NCBI GenBank assembly: GCA_025352435.1
Contig: JANXTN010000095.1
Span: 1-7,219, forward strand
Reading direction: 5' to 3'
DNA from: Ferruginibacter sp.
GTDB taxonomy: Bacteria > Bacteroidota > Bacteroidia > Chitinophagales > Chitinophagaceae
Length of the DNA: 7,219 bases
The notes under the pieces are model-generated. The model did not search any database, was not told where the DNA came from, and worked only from the letters and a program-made list of their open reading frames with translations. The position numbers were made by a program, and so were the translations under genes. This document shows, one piece after another, positions 6,563 to 7,219 of the stretch (its first letter is position 1; each line of letters opens with the position of its first letter).

Positions 6563-6580
6563 ATATAATTTTAGATTTAA

Positions 6581-6590
6581 TGTTGCAACA
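6581..6590. other. 10-base palindrome upstream of the DJ-1/PfpI-like gene
   Basis: TGTTGCAACA is a perfect palindrome 19-28 bases before the start codon at 6562 and could be an operator site. It is short and alone. The rest of 6563-6676 is AT-rich with no gene, no clear promoter box and no repeat that I can see. Confidence 0.15.
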
Positions 6591-6677
6591 ATCATTCCAA
6601 TGCAGAATGAATGTACTGTGGAAATTATTGTACGACAGTTTAAATTATCCTTAAAGAAATATTTTTAATTTTTTACA

Positions 6678-6745
6678 TTTCGCTCCTATGGAGCTTTTTA
6701 GAAAATTAATGACTTTCAGCTACTGGCATGTCGCTCCTGTGGAGC
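6678..6745 (+). repeat. Palindromic repeat doublet, left arm (REP-like)
   Basis: Two copies of a short palindrome 51 bases apart: GCTCCTATGGAGC (6682-6694) and GCTCCTGTGGAGC (6733-6745). The first is preceded by ATTTC and followed by TTTTT; the second is preceded by CTACTGGCATGTC. The five-base arms are perfect in both copies while the three central bases vary, as expected for a conserved hairpin. The arm is homologous, in reverse orientation, to 6874-6940. Similar palindromes with TTTC on one side are, as I recall, scattered through Bacteroidota genomes between genes. Confidence 0.75.
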
Positions 6746-6873
6746 TGTTTTTAAAAATGCAGGCATTATTGTATAAAAAACAGGAAAAGAACAATTTTTT
6801 AAACCACAGATTCAGAAGTCTAAGTTTCCATTATTTGTATTTATTTTTAGAGATAGAGTTAACATTCTTCTAA

Positions 6874-6940
6874 GCTCCAGCGGAGCGAAATACCAGTAGA
6901 ATAATAAATTGTAAATGTATTAGAGCTCCGTAGGAGCGAA
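6874..6940 (-). repeat. Palindromic repeat doublet, right arm (REP-like)
   Basis: The mirror image of 6678-6745: GCTCCAGCGGAGC (6874-6886) and GCTCCGTAGGAGC (6924-6936), 50 bases apart, each followed by GAAAT. Read on the minus strand, the inner copy is preceded by CTACTGGTATTTC, which matches CTACTGGCATGTC of the other arm. The two arms enclose 128 bases of AT-rich DNA with no believable gene. No transposase is nearby, so if the element moves it must be mobilised from elsewhere. Confidence 0.75.
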
Positions 6941-6996
6941 ATATTTCTTTCAAGATAAAGTCAATAAAAAGTGCATCTATACTCCAAATAGAAATT

Positions 6997-7007
6997 CAAA
7001 TGCTGAA
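6997..7007 (+). repeat. 11-base direct repeat, left copy
   Basis: CAAATGCTGAA is identical to 7087-7097. The two copies sit immediately outside the hairpin element at 7008-7083, the place where a target-site duplication would be. Confidence 0.5.
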
Positions 7008-7083
7008 GGGCTGAGGGATAGCAGCGGCAATCCTTTTATGAACACCGCAAAGCGGGTGAATGAAAGATTGTAGCGAATAGCCC
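7008..7083 (+). ncRNA. Structured RNA or hairpin element resembling Flavo-1
   Basis: A nested hairpin. The outer stem GGGCT (7008-7012) pairs with AGCCC (7079-7083). A large asymmetric internal loop holds GAGGGATAGCAGCGG on one side and TAGCGAAT on the other. An inner stem CAATC plus TTTTAT pairs with ATGAAAGATTG (one bulged C and one G-U pair), and the tip CACCGC-AAA-GCGGGTG pairs with one bulge. The layout, with GGATAGNAGCGG-NAATCC on the left and AGATTGNAGCG-ATAGC on the right, matches what I remember of the Flavo-1 RNA motif found across Bacteroidota, whose function is unknown. The strand is chosen from that likeness. It lies 55 bases beyond the stop of the minus-strand gene at 7139-7219. 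A mobile intergenic hairpin is the main alternative. Confidence 0.5.
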
Positions 7084-7086
7084 TGA

Positions 7087-7097
7087 CAAATGCTGAA
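7087..7097 (+). repeat. 11-base direct repeat, right copy
   Basis: CAAATGCTGAA, identical to 6997-7007, three bases after the outer stem of the hairpin element ends. Confidence 0.5.
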
Positions 7098-7138
7098 AAA
7101 TTTTTTGCTGCTGAAAGCCCCAAATGTTCTAAAATAAA

Positions 7139-7219
7139 TTACAACATTTCCAACACCGTTCCATACATAATTTCTGCACCTAACGCAAGATCTTCATATG
7201 ATGCAAATTCTTTAGGATT
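7139..7219 (-). CDS. C-terminal end of an unidentified protein (5' part outside the window)
   Basis: The minus strand is open from the right edge of the window to a TAA at 7141-7139, giving 26 residues: NPKEFASYEDLALG and then an amphipathic helix ending GTVLEML. The composition and codon choice look like real coding sequence and the end is helical. The fragment is too short to name. It faintly resembles the C-terminal helix of M20-type metallohydrolases, but I would not rely on that. Its strand matches the amidotransferase gene downstream, but about 575 bases of repeats separate them, so they are probably not co-transcribed. Confidence 0.6.
   Translation of the reverse strand, partial: NPKEFASYEDLALGAEIMYGTVLEML

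Noticed and set aside
6688..6873. A 61-codon plus-strand open frame starting inside the first palindrome.
   Set aside because: It begins in the middle of the repeat palindrome, crosses the second one, and has a composition dictated by AT-rich repeat DNA. It has no leader and no recognisable domain.
6678..6940. Regularly spaced short repeats (51 and 50 bases) that might suggest a CRISPR array.
   Set aside because: There are only four copies, the orientation flips halfway, the repeat core is 13 bases with variable centre, the flanks between arms are homologous rather than unique, and there are no cas genes.

Overview
The window looks like a piece of a Bacteroidota chromosome, probably from Chitinophagaceae or a near relative (the rank is inference). 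It is AT-rich. Genes start without Shine-Dalgarno sequences, behind A/T-rich leaders. Promoter-like sites fit the Bacteroidota TTTG / TAnnTTTG pattern. Exported proteins carry Bacteroidota-style signals: a Cys-Lys-Lys-Asp lipoprotein start with a proline-rich tether, and a Gly-Gln signal cleavage site. A hairpin near the right end resembles the Flavo-1 RNA family.

Left part, + strand: the end of rpmI (L35) and all of rplT (L20), closed by a strong intrinsic terminator. Next come a possible 35-residue membrane protein, a TAnnTTTG promoter element, a 476-residue SpeA-like arginine decarboxylase (agmatine and polyamine synthesis), and a secreted protein of unknown role with two stretches resembling the TonB-receptor plug pattern.

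Middle and right part, - strand, read from right to left: the last 26 codons of an unidentified gene; a type 1 glutamine amidotransferase-like (DJ-1/PfpI) gene split by a frameshift; a stand-alone ADP-dependent NAD(P)H-hydrate dehydratase (nnrD), which repairs damaged NAD(P)H; an S41-family protease lipoprotein; and a small Rieske [2Fe-2S] lipoprotein. The Rieske gene converges on the secreted plug-like protein gene with only 20 bases between the stop codons. A terminator hairpin and a candidate promoter separate the amidotransferase gene from nnrD, so the minus-strand genes look like separate units rather than one operon.

The only long non-coding stretch is 6563-7138. It holds two homologous doublets of a GCTCC-NNN-GGAGC palindrome in inverted orientation, followed by the Flavo-1-like hairpin with an exact 11-base direct repeat on each side.

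I see no defence system, prophage, integron, CRISPR array, transposase, tRNA or rRNA. The content is mostly housekeeping. The most interesting points are the frameshift lying exactly on a T_TTA_AAG slippery heptamer, the two non-coding repeat elements, the plug-like secreted protein and the possible small membrane protein.
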